DNA of 64,000 nucleotides from Flavobacterium psychrotrophum (GCF_003403075.1 NZ_CP031557.1:2046001-2110000); one strand, 5' to 3'. Positions 9,609-17,639 are shown, numbered from the stretch's first letter. Notes: generated by a model not told the origin, from the letters alone. A program made the numbers and translations.

Positions 9609-9947
9609 ATGGGAGCGACAAAGACAGATCATTTTACAGGGCAGCAAAACGAGTTGGCGATTTTAGCTAAGGCACTCGGGCACCCTGCCAGGATTGCCAT
9701 AGTAGAGTACCTAATGAAAGTGGATACCTGCATATGCGGCGACATCGTAAACGAATTGCCCCTGGCGCAGCCTACCGTATCACAACACCTAAAGGAATTA
9801 AAAAATGCCGGGCTAATAAAGGGTAACATTGAAGGTGCCGCAATTTGCTACTGCATCAACGAGCCGGGCTTCGAGAAAATCAAAGGGTTCTTTGAGCAGA
9901 TCGCTGCTTACCTTGATAAAAAGAAAAACCAAAGCGAATGCTGTTAA
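9609..9947 (+). CDS. arsR: ArsR/SmtB-family arsenic-type repressor
   Basis: 112-residue winged-helix metalloid-responsive repressor heading the ars operon. ALGHPARIAIVEYL begins the DNA-binding domain and LAQPTVSQHLKELKNAGLI is the recognition helix. Likely As(III)/Sb(III) ligands are Cys41 and Cys43 (DTCICGDIV, in the alpha-3 position used by classical ArsR), with Cys80/Cys82 and a terminal Cys-Cys pair at 111-112 also available. Palindromes at 9548-9596 are its likely operator, making the operon self-repressed and induced by arsenite. The next gene starts 18 bases after its stop. Confidence 0.93.
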   Translation: MGATKTDHFTGQQNELAILAKALGHPARIAIVEYLMKVDTCICGDIVNELPLAQPTVSQHLKELKNAGLIKGNIEGAAICYCINEPGFEKIKGFFEQIAAYLDKKKNQSECC

Positions 9948-9964
9948 ACAAAACCACTACGACT

Positions 9965-10441
9965 ATGAAACTATCCGAAATTAAAAATCATCTTACGGCT
10001 GTTGAAGCTGTAAATTTTGTACTGCCTGACGGCACGCGTGTACCTGAAAATTTCCACGTGACGGAGGTTGGCCTCATCACAAAAAACTTTATTGATTGCG
10101 GGGGCACCGTCAGGAAAGAGACAGTGGTTAACTTCCAGCTCTGGGAGGATGCCGGTGATCAGGACCACAGGCTTAAGCCTAAAAAGTTGCTGGACATTAT
10201 TACTTTATCCGAAAAAGTATTGGGCATCGAAGACTACGAGATTGAAGTAGAATACCAGGGCACTACTATAGGCAGGTACGGACTGGGCTTTAACGGCGCA
10301 GCGTTTACGCTGGTAAACAAGCAGACGGCCTGCCTTGCCCTAGACCAGTGTGGTATCCCTGCTGAAAAACAAAAGGTAAGCTTATCCGCTATAGGCTCTA
10401 ATAATTCCAACAGCTGTGCTCCCGGCGGGGGCTGCTGCTAA
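9965..10441 (+). CDS. DUF6428-family protein of ars operons
   Basis: 158 residues from the ATG at 9965 (MKLSEIKNHLTAVEAVNFVLPDG). An earlier ATG at 9938 overlaps the end of arsR and adds only a non-conserved stretch. I recognise it as the DUF6428 family that recurs between arsR and the arsenite exporter in Bacteroidota; function unestablished. The C-terminus is Cys-rich and glycine-rich (SCAPGGGCC), and a Cys lies in the ALDQCGIP segment, so a thiol-based arsenite-binding or chaperone role is plausible but unproven. It is cytoplasmic by sequence and lies 12 bases before acr3. Confidence 0.75.
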   Translation: MKLSEIKNHLTAVEAVNFVLPDGTRVPENFHVTEVGLITKNFIDCGGTVRKETVVNFQLWEDAGDQDHRLKPKKLLDIITLSEKVLGIEDYEIEVEYQGTTIGRYGLGFNGAAFTLVNKQTACLALDQCGIPAEKQKVSLSAIGSNNSNSCAPGGGCC

Positions 10442-10453
10442 ATCCATCTGTAT

Positions 10454-11536
10454 ATGTCAGCAAACAACTGCGCCCCTGCGGCCAACCGGAAAAAACTGGG
10501 TTTCCTGGACCGCTTCCTTACCTTGTGGATATTCCTGGCCATGGCCTTCGGTGTTGCCATAGGTTATTTTATACCATCCAGCAGTGGGTTTATCAACTCC
10601 TTTTCCAGTGGCACCACCAATATCCCCCTGGCAATTGGACTGATACTCATGATGTATCCACCACTCGCCAAAGTGAAGTATGAAGAAATGGGTACCGTTT
10701 TTAAGAATACTAAAATATTAGGCGCATCCCTTTTGCTCAATTGGGTTGTAGGGCCAATACTGATGTTCTTCCTTGCGCTTTTATTCTTAAGCGGCTATCC
10801 GGAATATATGATAGGCCTGATATTAATTGGCCTTGCCCGTTGCATCGCAATGGTTGTTGTATGGAATGACCTTGCTGAGGGTAACCGTGAATATGCCGCA
10901 GGGCTGATTGCCCTGAACAGTGTCTTCCAGGTGTTGCTGTATAGTGTTTATGCCTATCTGTTTATTACCGTATTGCCACCGTATTTTGGTTATGATGGTT
11001 TTGAGGTAAACATCAGTATCGGGCAGATTGCCGAAAGTGTAGGCATTTATCTCGGTATCCCTTTTGCTTTGGGAATCATTAGCCGTTATGCACTCATAAA
11101 GCTAAAGGGTGAAAATTGGTTTTCTACTAAATACGTGCCTTTTATTTCGCCCATAACCCTAATAGCATTGCTCTTTACAATTGTGATCATGTTCAGCCTT
11201 AAAGGCGAATTGATCGTACAGATACCTATGGATGTGGTGCGCATAGCTATTCCGCTTGTCATCTACTTTACGGTAATGTTTGTGATCAGTTTCTTCGCCG
11301 GTAAATATTTTGGCGCGGATTATTCTAAAAGCACCTCAATTGCCTTTACAGCCACCGGCAATAATTTCGAATTGGCCATAGCGGTTGCCATTGGCGTTTT
11401 CGGCATCAACAGCGGTCAGGCCTTCGCCGGTGTGATTGGGCCTTTAGTCGAAGTTCCGGCACTAATTGCTCTGGTCAACGTCGCCTTCTGGTTCAGGAAA
11501 AAATATTTTACACCCACTACTACTAATACTATCTAA
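10454..11536 (+). CDS. acr3: ACR3-family arsenite efflux permease
   Basis: 360-residue ten-helix permease that exports arsenite (and perhaps antimonite) using the proton gradient. The family signature is present: [19 protein letters not shown] with the essential Cys130 in the fourth helix region, and [19 protein letters not shown] with the second conserved helix motif. The N-terminus ([14 protein letters not shown]) is cytoplasmic with one Cys. It follows the DUF6428 gene by 12 bases and precedes the first metallophosphoesterase by 2 bases. No arsC is present in the operon, so it acts on arsenite directly or depends on an arsenate reductase elsewhere. Confidence 0.95.
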   Translation: MSANNCAPAANRKKLGFLDRFLTLWIFLAMAFGVAIGYFIPSSSGFINSFSSGTTNIPLAIGLILMMYPPLAKVKYEEMGTVFKNTKILGASLLLNWVVGPILMFFLALLFLSGYPEYMIGLILIGLARCIAMVVVWNDLAEGNREYAAGLIALNSVFQVLLYSVYAYLFITVLPPYFGYDGFEVNISIGQIAESVGIYLGIPFALGIISRYALIKLKGENWFSTKYVPFISPITLIALLFTIVIMFSLKGELIVQIPMDVVRIAIPLVIYFTVMFVISFFAGKYFGADYSKSTSIAFTATGNNFELAIAVAIGVFGINSGQAFAGVIGPLVEVPALIALVNVAFWFRKKYFTPTTTNTI

Positions 11537-11538
11537 TA

Positions 11539-12312
11539 ATGAAAATAGCATTATTCAGCGATATCCACGCTAACCTTCCGGCACTGGAAGCTTTCTTTGC
11601 CCATCTCGAAACCGTAAAGCCTGATGCAGTGTACTGCCTGGGCGATTTAGTAGGTTATAATATCTGGCCCAATGAGGTAATTAATGAAGTAAGAAAAAGG
11701 GGTATCCCAACAATAGCTGGTAATTACGATTTTGGCATTGGACGTACGAGCGATGATTGCGGGTGCGCCTATAAATCGGATGACGAAAAAGCAAATGGTG
11801 CGGTATCCATATCTTTTACCAATTCTTTGGTCAATGATGATGAACGTAAATACCTAAGGACATTGCCCGCACATATAAAACTGGAATTCCATCTCAATAA
11901 CGACAAGCTGAACCTGCTCCTGGTGCATGGGAGCCCCCGTAAAATAAACGAATACCTCTTTGAAGACCGCGACGAGAAAAGCATGCTGCGCATTATGCAG
12001 CAGGCCGATGCCGACATTATGTGTTTTGGGCATACCCATAAGCCCTACCACAGGGTTATGAACAGTGGTAATGAGGGTTCTGACCATTTCAGGCATGCCA
12101 TTAATATCGGATCTGTGGGTAAGCCTAAAGACGGTGACCCAAGGGGCGGCTATGTACTCCTTACTATTGACGAGAACGGTTCTGTTTCCGATAAAGACAG
12201 TGTACGAGCTGAGTTTGTACGCTTTGAGTATGATGTGGAAAAAGCGGCAAAGGCTGTTGAGGACAGCCCGCTGCCCAATGCTTATGCAGAGAGCCTGCGA
12301 AACGGTATATAA
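11539..12312 (+). CDS. Metallophosphoesterase, copy 1 of a tandem pair
   Basis: 257-residue calcineurin-like phosphoesterase. The metal-site blocks are in order: SDIHANLPALEAF (D-x-H), GDLVGYNIWPNEV (G-D), AGNYDFGIG (GN-D with Tyr in place of His), LVHGSPRKINEYL, and FGHTHKPYHR. It also has an insert with DDCGCAY after GNYD, a feature I associate with one subfamily of these enzymes, so the missing GNHD His may be normal there. Substrate unknown. It begins 2 bases after acr3 and ends 2 bases before copy 2, so it is translationally tied to the arsenite pump. A link to arsenate esters or to phosphate mimicry is possible but unproven. Confidence 0.85.
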   Translation: MKIALFSDIHANLPALEAFFAHLETVKPDAVYCLGDLVGYNIWPNEVINEVRKRGIPTIAGNYDFGIGRTSDDCGCAYKSDDEKANGAVSISFTNSLVNDDERKYLRTLPAHIKLEFHLNNDKLNLLLVHGSPRKINEYLFEDRDEKSMLRIMQQADADIMCFGHTHKPYHRVMNSGNEGSDHFRHAINIGSVGKPKDGDPRGGYVLLTIDENGSVSDKDSVRAEFVRFEYDVEKAAKAVEDSPLPNAYAESLRNGI

Positions 12313-12314
12313 GT

Positions 12315-13049
12315 ATGAGAATAGCAATATTGTCCGACATCCATGCCAACCTCCCGGCACTGGAAGCAACCCTAAAAAGCATTGACAGCCAAAAGCCCGA
12401 TGCCATATACTGCCTGGGCGATTTAGTGGGCTATAATGTATGGCCTAATGAGGTTATCAATGAAATCAGGAAGCGCGGCATTGCCACCCTGGCCGGGAAC
12501 CATGACGCCAAGGCGAAAAAAGTGTGGCATGATGGAACTGAAGGCAGCAATTATGCCTACTCCATCATCGGGACTAATGAAATGGACTATTTGGCTACGC
12601 TCCCGGCCCACATTCGCCTGGAGTTCAGCTTCAACGGCAAACCCATACATCTCCTTATGGTGCACGGCAGCCCGTACAGCAACAAAGAATATTTGCTGGA
12701 AGACAAGGATGAGGCTGAATTCCTAAACATTTTTACCGATACCGGTGCCCACATCTTACTCTTCGGCCATTCCCATAAACCTTACCACAGGATCCTTCCG
12801 GCAGGAAACGGGACGGATCAAGAGTATGTCCACGCCATAAATGTGGGGTCAGTGGGCAAACCAAAGGACGGCGACCCACGCGCCTGCTACGTGATGCTGA
12901 CCCTTACCGAAAACAGCAATTTATCAGATAAAGATACTATCACGGTCGGGTTTATCCGCGTAGCCTATGATATTGAAAAAGCGGTTGCCGGGATAAAAGA
13001 CAGTCCGTTACCCGATGAATTTGCAGATATGCTGCGCAATGCTTATTAA
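12315..13049 (+). CDS. Metallophosphoesterase, copy 2 of a tandem pair
   Basis: 244-residue paralogue of the preceding gene; the two share near-identical blocks such as SDIHANLPALEA, YCLGDLVGYN, WPNEVINE and NVGSVGKPKDGDPR. This copy has canonical AGNHD, and it has lost the Cys-rich DDCGCAY insert, replaced by a shorter segment with WHDGTEGSNYAYS. Its FGHSHKPYHRI motif is intact. The pair therefore looks like a tandem duplication followed by divergence of the active-site loop, perhaps giving two substrates. It is cotranscribed with acr3 and gcvH. Confidence 0.85.
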   Translation: MRIAILSDIHANLPALEATLKSIDSQKPDAIYCLGDLVGYNVWPNEVINEIRKRGIATLAGNHDAKAKKVWHDGTEGSNYAYSIIGTNEMDYLATLPAHIRLEFSFNGKPIHLLMVHGSPYSNKEYLLEDKDEAEFLNIFTDTGAHILLFGHSHKPYHRILPAGNGTDQEYVHAINVGSVGKPKDGDPRACYVMLTLTENSNLSDKDTITVGFIRVAYDIEKAVAGIKDSPLPDEFADMLRNAY

Positions 13050-13065
13050 TCTAAAAATAGAAGCC

Positions 13066-13446
13066 ATGAATTTTCCTGACAACGTAAAGTACCATACCGA
13101 GCATACCTGGATTAAGGTCGAAGGAACTATCGGTAGTATCGGCATTACCGATTTCGCCCAAAAAGAACTGGGCGAAATTGTATATGCAGACCTGCCAAAT
13201 AGTGGCACAAACCTGGACCAGGATGAAATCTTCGGCTCGGTGGAGGCCATAAAGACCGTGAGTGACCTCTTTATGCCGGTATCCGGCAAGGTACTGGAGG
13301 TAAACGTTGCCTTAAATGATGAGCCAACGCTGGTTAATACAGACCCCTTTGGAAAAGGCTGGATGCTGAAGGTCCATTTGTCAAATCCTGAAGAGCTAAG
13401 TGCACTACTGGACGCTACAGCCTACCGGGAGAAGGTCGGATACTGA
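13066..13446 (+). CDS. gcvH: Glycine cleavage H-like lipoyl carrier protein
   Basis: 126 residues from ATG 13066 (MNFPDNVKYHTEHTWIKVEG); an in-frame upstream start would overlap the phosphoesterase gene. The lipoyl-attachment site is Lys63 in FGSVEAIKTVSDLF, and the DPFGKGWMLKV motif of H proteins is present. In the glycine cleavage system the H protein carries the aminomethyl group between P, T and L proteins, but none of these is nearby. Its place at the end of an ars operon and before a sulfur cluster makes a specialised carrier role worth considering; sequence alone looks like ordinary GcvH. Confidence 0.85.
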   Translation: MNFPDNVKYHTEHTWIKVEGTIGSIGITDFAQKELGEIVYADLPNSGTNLDQDEIFGSVEAIKTVSDLFMPVSGKVLEVNVALNDEPTLVNTDPFGKGWMLKVHLSNPEELSALLDATAYREKVGY

Positions 13447-13476
13447 TGGTAGCGAATTTATTTTACTTTACCCCAT

Positions 13477-13520
13477 GTAACAAATGTTACTGACCATATG
13501 TTTTACATCGCATTACTTTG
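13477..13520 (+). promoter_or_regulatory. Crp/FNR-type box 1 and promoter of the YeeE/YedE genes
   Basis: GTAAC-AAAT-GTTAC (13477-13490) is an inverted repeat with 5-base arms. A TTACTTTG element (13513-13520), one mismatch from TAnnTTTG, starts 22 bases after it and 22 bases before the ATG at 13542. The same box occurs at 15194 and 16064, each before a gene of this sulfur cluster, and a Crp/FNR regulator is encoded among them. Confidence 0.6.
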
Positions 13521-13541
13521 CCGTCATTAAAACTAAAAAGT

Positions 13542-14099
13542 ATGAACTGGATGTATGAACCCTGGCCCTGGTATATTTCAGGCCCGCTTATTGCACTTAC
13601 AATGGCGGCGCTCTTATTTGCCGGAAAAAATTTCGGAATGTCCTCCAACCTGCGTACCGTTTGCGCTGCCCTTGGCGCGGGAAAAACCTGCGATTTCTTT
13701 TCGTTTGACTGGCGCTCACAACGCTGGAACCTCTATGTAATGGCAGGCGCCGTGCTTGGTGGCTTCATTGCTGTGAATTTCCTTTCCCTAAACCCTGTGC
13801 CTGATATCAACCCTGATGTGGTTGCGAAACTCAACACCATCGGATTTAAGAGCGCAGGCAGCACGTACCAGCCTTCCGAATTATTTGGCAACAGTGCCTT
13901 TACATCGTTGAAAACGGTGATGCTGCTTATTACAGGCGGCTTTTTGGTGGGTTTTGGTGCGCGCTATGCCGGTGGCTGTACCTCCGGCCATGCCATTTCT
14001 GGGCTGAGCAACCTGCAACTGCCTTCGCTCATTGCAGTCCTTGGCTTCTTTACCGGTGGCCTTATCATGGTACATGTAGTATTCCCTTTACTGTTTTAA
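13542..14099 (+). CDS. YeeE/YedE-family sulfur transporter, first half
   Basis: 185-residue membrane protein from ATG 13542 (MNWMYEPWPWYISGPLIALTM); a TTG codon at 13518 would also be in frame but lies on the promoter. It contains GKNFGMSSNLRTVCAALGAGKTCDFF and the family motif ARYAGGCTSGHAISGLSN near the C-terminus. YeeE/YedE proteins import thiosulfate or related sulfur species; in many Bacteroidota the transporter is split over two short genes, as here with the next gene. The conserved cysteines (in VCAALG, KTC and GGCTSG) are those expected to relay sulfur. Confidence 0.88.
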   Translation: MNWMYEPWPWYISGPLIALTMAALLFAGKNFGMSSNLRTVCAALGAGKTCDFFSFDWRSQRWNLYVMAGAVLGGFIAVNFLSLNPVPDINPDVVAKLNTIGFKSAGSTYQPSELFGNSAFTSLKTVMLLITGGFLVGFGARYAGGCTSGHAISGLSNLQLPSLIAVLGFFTGGLIMVHVVFPLLF

Positions 14100-14109
14100 T
14101 ACCGTAGTT

Positions 14110-14523
14110 ATGAAAAACATCGTATTCCTTATCATCGGTACTTTTTTTGGTATCGTGATGTTCAAGTCCGAGGCGGCATCCTGGTTCCGCATTTATGAAA
14201 TGTTCCTGTTTGGGTCATTCCATATGTATGGCATTATCGGGTCTGCGTTAGTAATAGGCACTATAATCGTGCAACTTATCAGGCACAAAGAATTAAAACA
14301 CATAGGGGGAGCTAAAATAGAGATTGCCCCTAAAGAAAAAGGTATTGCCCGCTATGCAATAGGCGGCACCTTGTTCGGGCTGGGCTGGGCACTTGCGGGA
14401 GCCTGCCCCGGGCCGATGTTCACGCTTTTAGGTGCTGGGTTCGGCCCCATTATTTTAGTAATTGGAGGGGCCCTGGCAGGTACATGGACCTATGGGCTAA
14501 TAAAAAATAAGCTGCCCCATTAA
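14110..14523 (+). CDS. YeeE/YedE-family sulfur transporter, second half
   Basis: 137-residue membrane protein (MKNIVFLIIGTFFGIVMFKSEAASWF) with the pseudo-repeat motif WALAGACPGPMFTLLGAG that answers to GGCTSGH in the first half. Four or five hydrophobic segments are visible. It starts 10 bases after the first-half gene and should pair with it as one transporter. The cytoplasmic loop around residues 55-75 (HKELKHIGGAKIEIAPKEKG) is charged. Substrate is inferred to be thiosulfate or another sulfur anion. Confidence 0.88.
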   Translation: MKNIVFLIIGTFFGIVMFKSEAASWFRIYEMFLFGSFHMYGIIGSALVIGTIIVQLIRHKELKHIGGAKIEIAPKEKGIARYAIGGTLFGLGWALAGACPGPMFTLLGAGFGPIILVIGGALAGTWTYGLIKNKLPH

Positions 14524-14553
14524 TTTGTATATTTACATGTAGCACAATACAAT

Positions 14554-15183
14554 ATGAAAGCAGCGATAGCATTAGCGTATGGTAATATTTTTGAGCCAGC
14601 CCTGATTGACGAAATTTCAGGGCTGGCCTCTTTTGTGGATTTTAAAGAAGGCGACAAACTCATTGAAATAGGCAAATACATTCGCCAGATGCCCCTTTTG
14701 GTTAGCGGTGCCATAAAGATCCTTCGCGAGGACCGTACCGAAGGGGAACTCTTGCTCTATTTCCTTGAAAGAGGTGATACTTGTGCCATGACCCTCGCCT
14801 GCTGCATGGGCGATACCAAAAGCGAAATACGTGCCATTGCTGAAACCGCTGGTACTGTAGCCATGATCCCTGTAGCTAAAATGGAGGAATGGCTGGGCAA
14901 ATACAAAAGCTGGCGCAATTTTGTGTTTAGCAGCTACAACAAAAGGCTTAGCGAAATGCTCACGGCTATAGACAACCTGGCCTTTATGAAAATGGATGAG
15001 CGGCTGCTGGCTTATTTAAAAGAGAAGGCAAAAGTGAACAATACTGCCACCGTCGCCAATACCCACCAGGAAATAGCTTACGCGCTCAACACCTCGCGTG
15101 TTGTGGTTTCCAGGCTGCTCAAGGCCATGGAAAACGAAGGGATTGTGAAATTGCACCGCAATACCATCGAACTTTTAAAATAA
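14554..15183 (+). CDS. Crp/FNR-family regulator with a cysteine cluster
   Basis: 209-residue regulator: a cyclic-nucleotide-binding-like sensor domain (residues about 15-130) and a winged-helix domain with recognition helix AYALNTSRVVVSRLLKAMENEG. The sensor domain has Cys77, Cys83 and Cys84 in GDTCAMTLACCMG, at the place where cAMP would contact Crp; the cAMP phosphate-binding motif is not evident. Its position among sulfur genes suggests it senses a reactive sulfur species or redox state through these cysteines (inference). Its probable sites are the GTAAC-N4-GTTAC boxes at 13477, 15194 and 16064. It is 30 bases downstream of the YeeE/YedE pair. Confidence 0.88.
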   Translation: MKAAIALAYGNIFEPALIDEISGLASFVDFKEGDKLIEIGKYIRQMPLLVSGAIKILREDRTEGELLLYFLERGDTCAMTLACCMGDTKSEIRAIAETAGTVAMIPVAKMEEWLGKYKSWRNFVFSSYNKRLSEMLTAIDNLAFMKMDERLLAYLKEKAKVNNTATVANTHQEIAYALNTSRVVVSRLLKAMENEGIVKLHRNTIELLK

Positions 15184-15193
15184 TAAGGCTTGT

Positions 15194-15236
15194 GTAACTT
15201 TTGTTACTGCACAGCCTCTCTGAGTGCTCTACTTTA
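15194..15236 (+). promoter_or_regulatory. Crp/FNR-type box 2 upstream of the TauE/SafE gene
   Basis: GTAAC-TTTT-GTTAC at 15194-15207, inside a 23-base stretch (from 15192) that recurs identically before the MBL-rhodanese gene. A CTACTTTA element at 15229-15236 lies 21 bases further on and could be the -7 region; the gene starts at 15262. Confidence 0.6.
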
Positions 15237-15261
15237 GCCTGATATTTCTAAAGATAATTAT

Positions 15262-16056
15262 ATGGATCTTTTAATGGTATCAGGCTTTTTTTTGGCATTG
15301 CTTGTTGGGGTTTCACTGGGCCTTGTGGGCAGCGGTGGCTCTATCCTTACAGTACCCATTTTAGTATATATACTGGGCTTTGATGCCGTTACCGCAACTG
15401 GCTACTCCCTGTTTGTTGTTGGCGGTACTGCGCTTGTAGGCGGCATCCGGAATATCTGGCAAGGCAATGTGAATTTTACTATCGTCCTTTTTTTCGGCCT
15501 TCCTTCACTGATTACAGCGTGCTTTGTACGTGCATGGCTTATACCTGCCGTTCCTTACACTATGTTCACGATGGGAAGCCTTATCGTTACGAAGCCGTTA
15601 GTGTTGATGGTACTTTTTGCTGCCGTAATGGTGCTGGCTGCTTTAAAAATGATACGTTCGGCTCCGGTCCTTACCGGTATTGGACGTGTTCCCGGGATAA
15701 AACTCATTACAAGCGGCGTTGGTACCGGCTTCATGGCCGGGGCGGTGGGTGCCGGGGGCGGTTTCCTTATCATCCCTGCATTGGTGTTCCTGGCGGGGCT
15801 GCCCATGAAAAAAGCCGTGGGCACGTCACTATTCATCATCGCCATACAATCCTTGGCCGGTTTTGCGGGCGATGCCTTTGGAAAAGCACTAGATTGGGGA
15901 TTTCTGTTGCCTTTTACCGGTGTTGCCATAGTGGGCATTTTTATAGGTATACGGGTTTCCCGTGAAGTAAACGGCGAAAAGCTTAAGGCGGGTTTTGGCT
16001 ACTTTGTACTGTTTATGGGTCTGTATATTATTGTTAAAGAACTTTTTATCCGATAA
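15262..16056 (+). CDS. TauE/SafE-family sulfite or sulfur-anion exporter
   Basis: 264-residue membrane protein with eight or so hydrophobic segments and two repeats typical of the family: GLVGSGGSILTVPILVYILG near residue 20 and TGFMAGAVGAGGGFLIIPALVF near residue 160, followed by KKAVGTSLFIIAIQSLAGF. Family members export sulfite, sulfoacetate or other sulfur anions. In this cluster it would remove sulfite formed by the persulfide dioxygenase encoded next. It has its own GTAAC-N4-GTTAC box. Confidence 0.88.
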   Translation: MDLLMVSGFFLALLVGVSLGLVGSGGSILTVPILVYILGFDAVTATGYSLFVVGGTALVGGIRNIWQGNVNFTIVLFFGLPSLITACFVRAWLIPAVPYTMFTMGSLIVTKPLVLMVLFAAVMVLAALKMIRSAPVLTGIGRVPGIKLITSGVGTGFMAGAVGAGGGFLIIPALVFLAGLPMKKAVGTSLFIIAIQSLAGFAGDAFGKALDWGFLLPFTGVAIVGIFIGIRVSREVNGEKLKAGFGYFVLFMGLYIIVKELFIR

Positions 16057-16063
16057 GTGCTGT

Positions 16064-16112
16064 GTAACTTTTGTTACTGCACAGGTTGCCCCCTTATACT
16101 AATTTTACTTTA
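16064..16112 (+). promoter_or_regulatory. Crp/FNR-type box 3 upstream of the MBL-rhodanese gene
   Basis: GTAAC-TTTT-GTTAC at 16064-16077, with the same flanks as box 2 (TGTGTAAC on the left, CTGCACAG on the right side). A TTACTTTA element at 16105-16112 is the nearest -7 candidate, 27 bases away, a little further than in boxes 1 and 2. The gene starts at 16155. Confidence 0.6.
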
Positions 16113-16154
16113 TAATTTAAACCGGGTTAATAACAACAACTTAAAATAATAGCT

Positions 16155-17549
16155 ATGTATTTTCAACACGTATACGATACCTCACTGGCACAGGCCAGCT
16201 ACTTTATAGGCTGCCAGGCAAAAGGCGAAGCCATTGTAATTGATGCCAAAAGGGATATGGACACCTATCTTGAAATTGCCGCGCAAAACAATATGAAAAT
16301 TACCCATATTGCCGAAACGCACATCCATGCCGATTTCCTTGCCGGCTCTCGCGAACTGGCTGCTGTAACAGGGGCTACAATGTACCTGTCTGATGAGGGT
16401 GGCGACGAGTGGCAGTATGAATTTGATCATGTAGGCCTTAAGCATGGCGATATCCTAAAAGTAGGCAAGCTTACCCTGGAGGTGCTGCACACACCGGGCC
16501 ATACGCCGGAGAGCATCAGCTTTTTACTGACCGACCACCCGGCCACCGATAAGCCTGTGATGGTATTTACAGGCGACTTTGTATTTGTGGGCGATATAGG
16601 CAGGCCGGACCTTTTAGAAAAGGCTGCCGGTTATGTAGGAACGCAGGAAAAAGGCGCGAGGCAAATGTATGATTCCCTACAGCGTTTTGCAGAACTCCCT
16701 GGCTACGTGCAGGTATGGCCGGGGCATGGCGCCGGATCCGCTTGTGGTAAGTCCCTGGGCGCAGTGCCCAGCTCTACCGTAGGATATGAAGTGATACGCA
16801 ACTGGGCCTTTCAGTATGAAAACAATGAGCAGGGATTTGTAGACTACCTTTTGGAGGGACAGCCGGAACCCCCAAAATACTTTGCCATGATGAAGCACCT
16901 CAACAAAGTCAATCGCCCACTGCTTATCAATGTGCCAAAACATAAAAAACTTACCAAAGAAAAATTTGATAAGGCTTACACTAAAGGTATTACGATAATT
17001 GATACGCGCAGTAAAGCTGATTTCGCAAAAGCGCATTTACCCGGAAGCATAAACATACAGGATATCAACTCTTTCGCTACCTGGTGCGGGTGGATATTAA
17101 ACTATGATAAGCCTTTTATCCTAATTGCTGACACGTTGCAAATGGACGGTCTTACACGAAAGCTCATGCGCATAGGCCTTGATAGTATGCTGGGCTTTAT
17201 AGAGGATATAACCCAAATCGGCATAACACCAGAAAGCAGCGAAATACTTAATATCGAACAGTTTCAATACTACATCGGCCTGCAGGGGGTCCAGGTCATC
17301 GATGTACGCAACGCGACCGAATATAACGCGGGGCACATTGAAGGAGCCGAAAACATATTTGTAGGAACCCTTGAAAAGCATCTTGATAGGATTGATAAGA
17401 GCAAAGAAATAGTGATCCATTGCCAGAGTGGCGACAGGGCTACTATTGCACAGTCGCTGCTTGCAAAAAATGGTTTTAAAGAGGTGAAAAACTACGCCGG
17501 GGGCATGAAAGAATGGAATGAAAAGATGTTTCAAGTCATGAACAGTTAG
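16155..17549 (+). CDS. Persulfide-dioxygenase-like MBL hydrolase fused to two rhodanese domains
   Basis: 464 residues. The metallo-beta-lactamase domain (1-250) has THIHAD (His56, His58, Asp60), HTPGHT (His112, His116), FTGD (Asp141) and WPGHG (His191), as in ETHE1-type persulfide dioxygenases, which oxidise glutathione persulfide to sulfite. Rhodanese domain 1 (about 265-350) lacks a catalytic Cys at its loop (LIADTLQM), so it is structural. Rhodanese domain 2 (about 365-460) has the active-site loop HCQSGDRAT with Cys423. Such fusions channel sulfane sulfur between the two activities. It is last in the sulfur cluster, with its own regulatory box, and would feed sulfite to the TauE/SafE exporter. 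Confidence 0.92.
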   Translation: MYFQHVYDTSLAQASYFIGCQAKGEAIVIDAKRDMDTYLEIAAQNNMKITHIAETHIHADFLAGSRELAAVTGATMYLSDEGGDEWQYEFDHVGLKHGDILKVGKLTLEVLHTPGHTPESISFLLTDHPATDKPVMVFTGDFVFVGDIGRPDLLEKAAGYVGTQEKGARQMYDSLQRFAELPGYVQVWPGHGAGSACGKSLGAVPSSTVGYEVIRNWAFQYENNEQGFVDYLLEGQPEPPKYFAMMKHLNKVNRPLLINVPKHKKLTKEKFDKAYTKGITIIDTRSKADFAKAHLPGSINIQDINSFATWCGWILNYDKPFILIADTLQMDGLTRKLMRIGLDSMLGFIEDITQIGITPESSEILNIEQFQYYIGLQGVQVIDVRNATEYNAGHIEGAENIFVGTLEKHLDRIDKSKEIVIHCQSGDRATIAQSLLAKNGFKEVKNYAGGMKEWNEKMFQVMNS

Positions 17550-17639
17550 TAGATTTAGGGCTATTACAATTATCCTAAAACATACCGGATGGATCACGGA
17601 AACGTTTATTTTAATTTTTATCTTTAAAAAAATTATCTG

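Noticed and set aside
11725..11760. Phosphoesterase copy 1 as inactive because GNHD reads GNYD
   Set aside because: The GNYD plus DDCGCAY form is, to my knowledge, a subfamily feature rather than a lesion, so inactivity is not supported.
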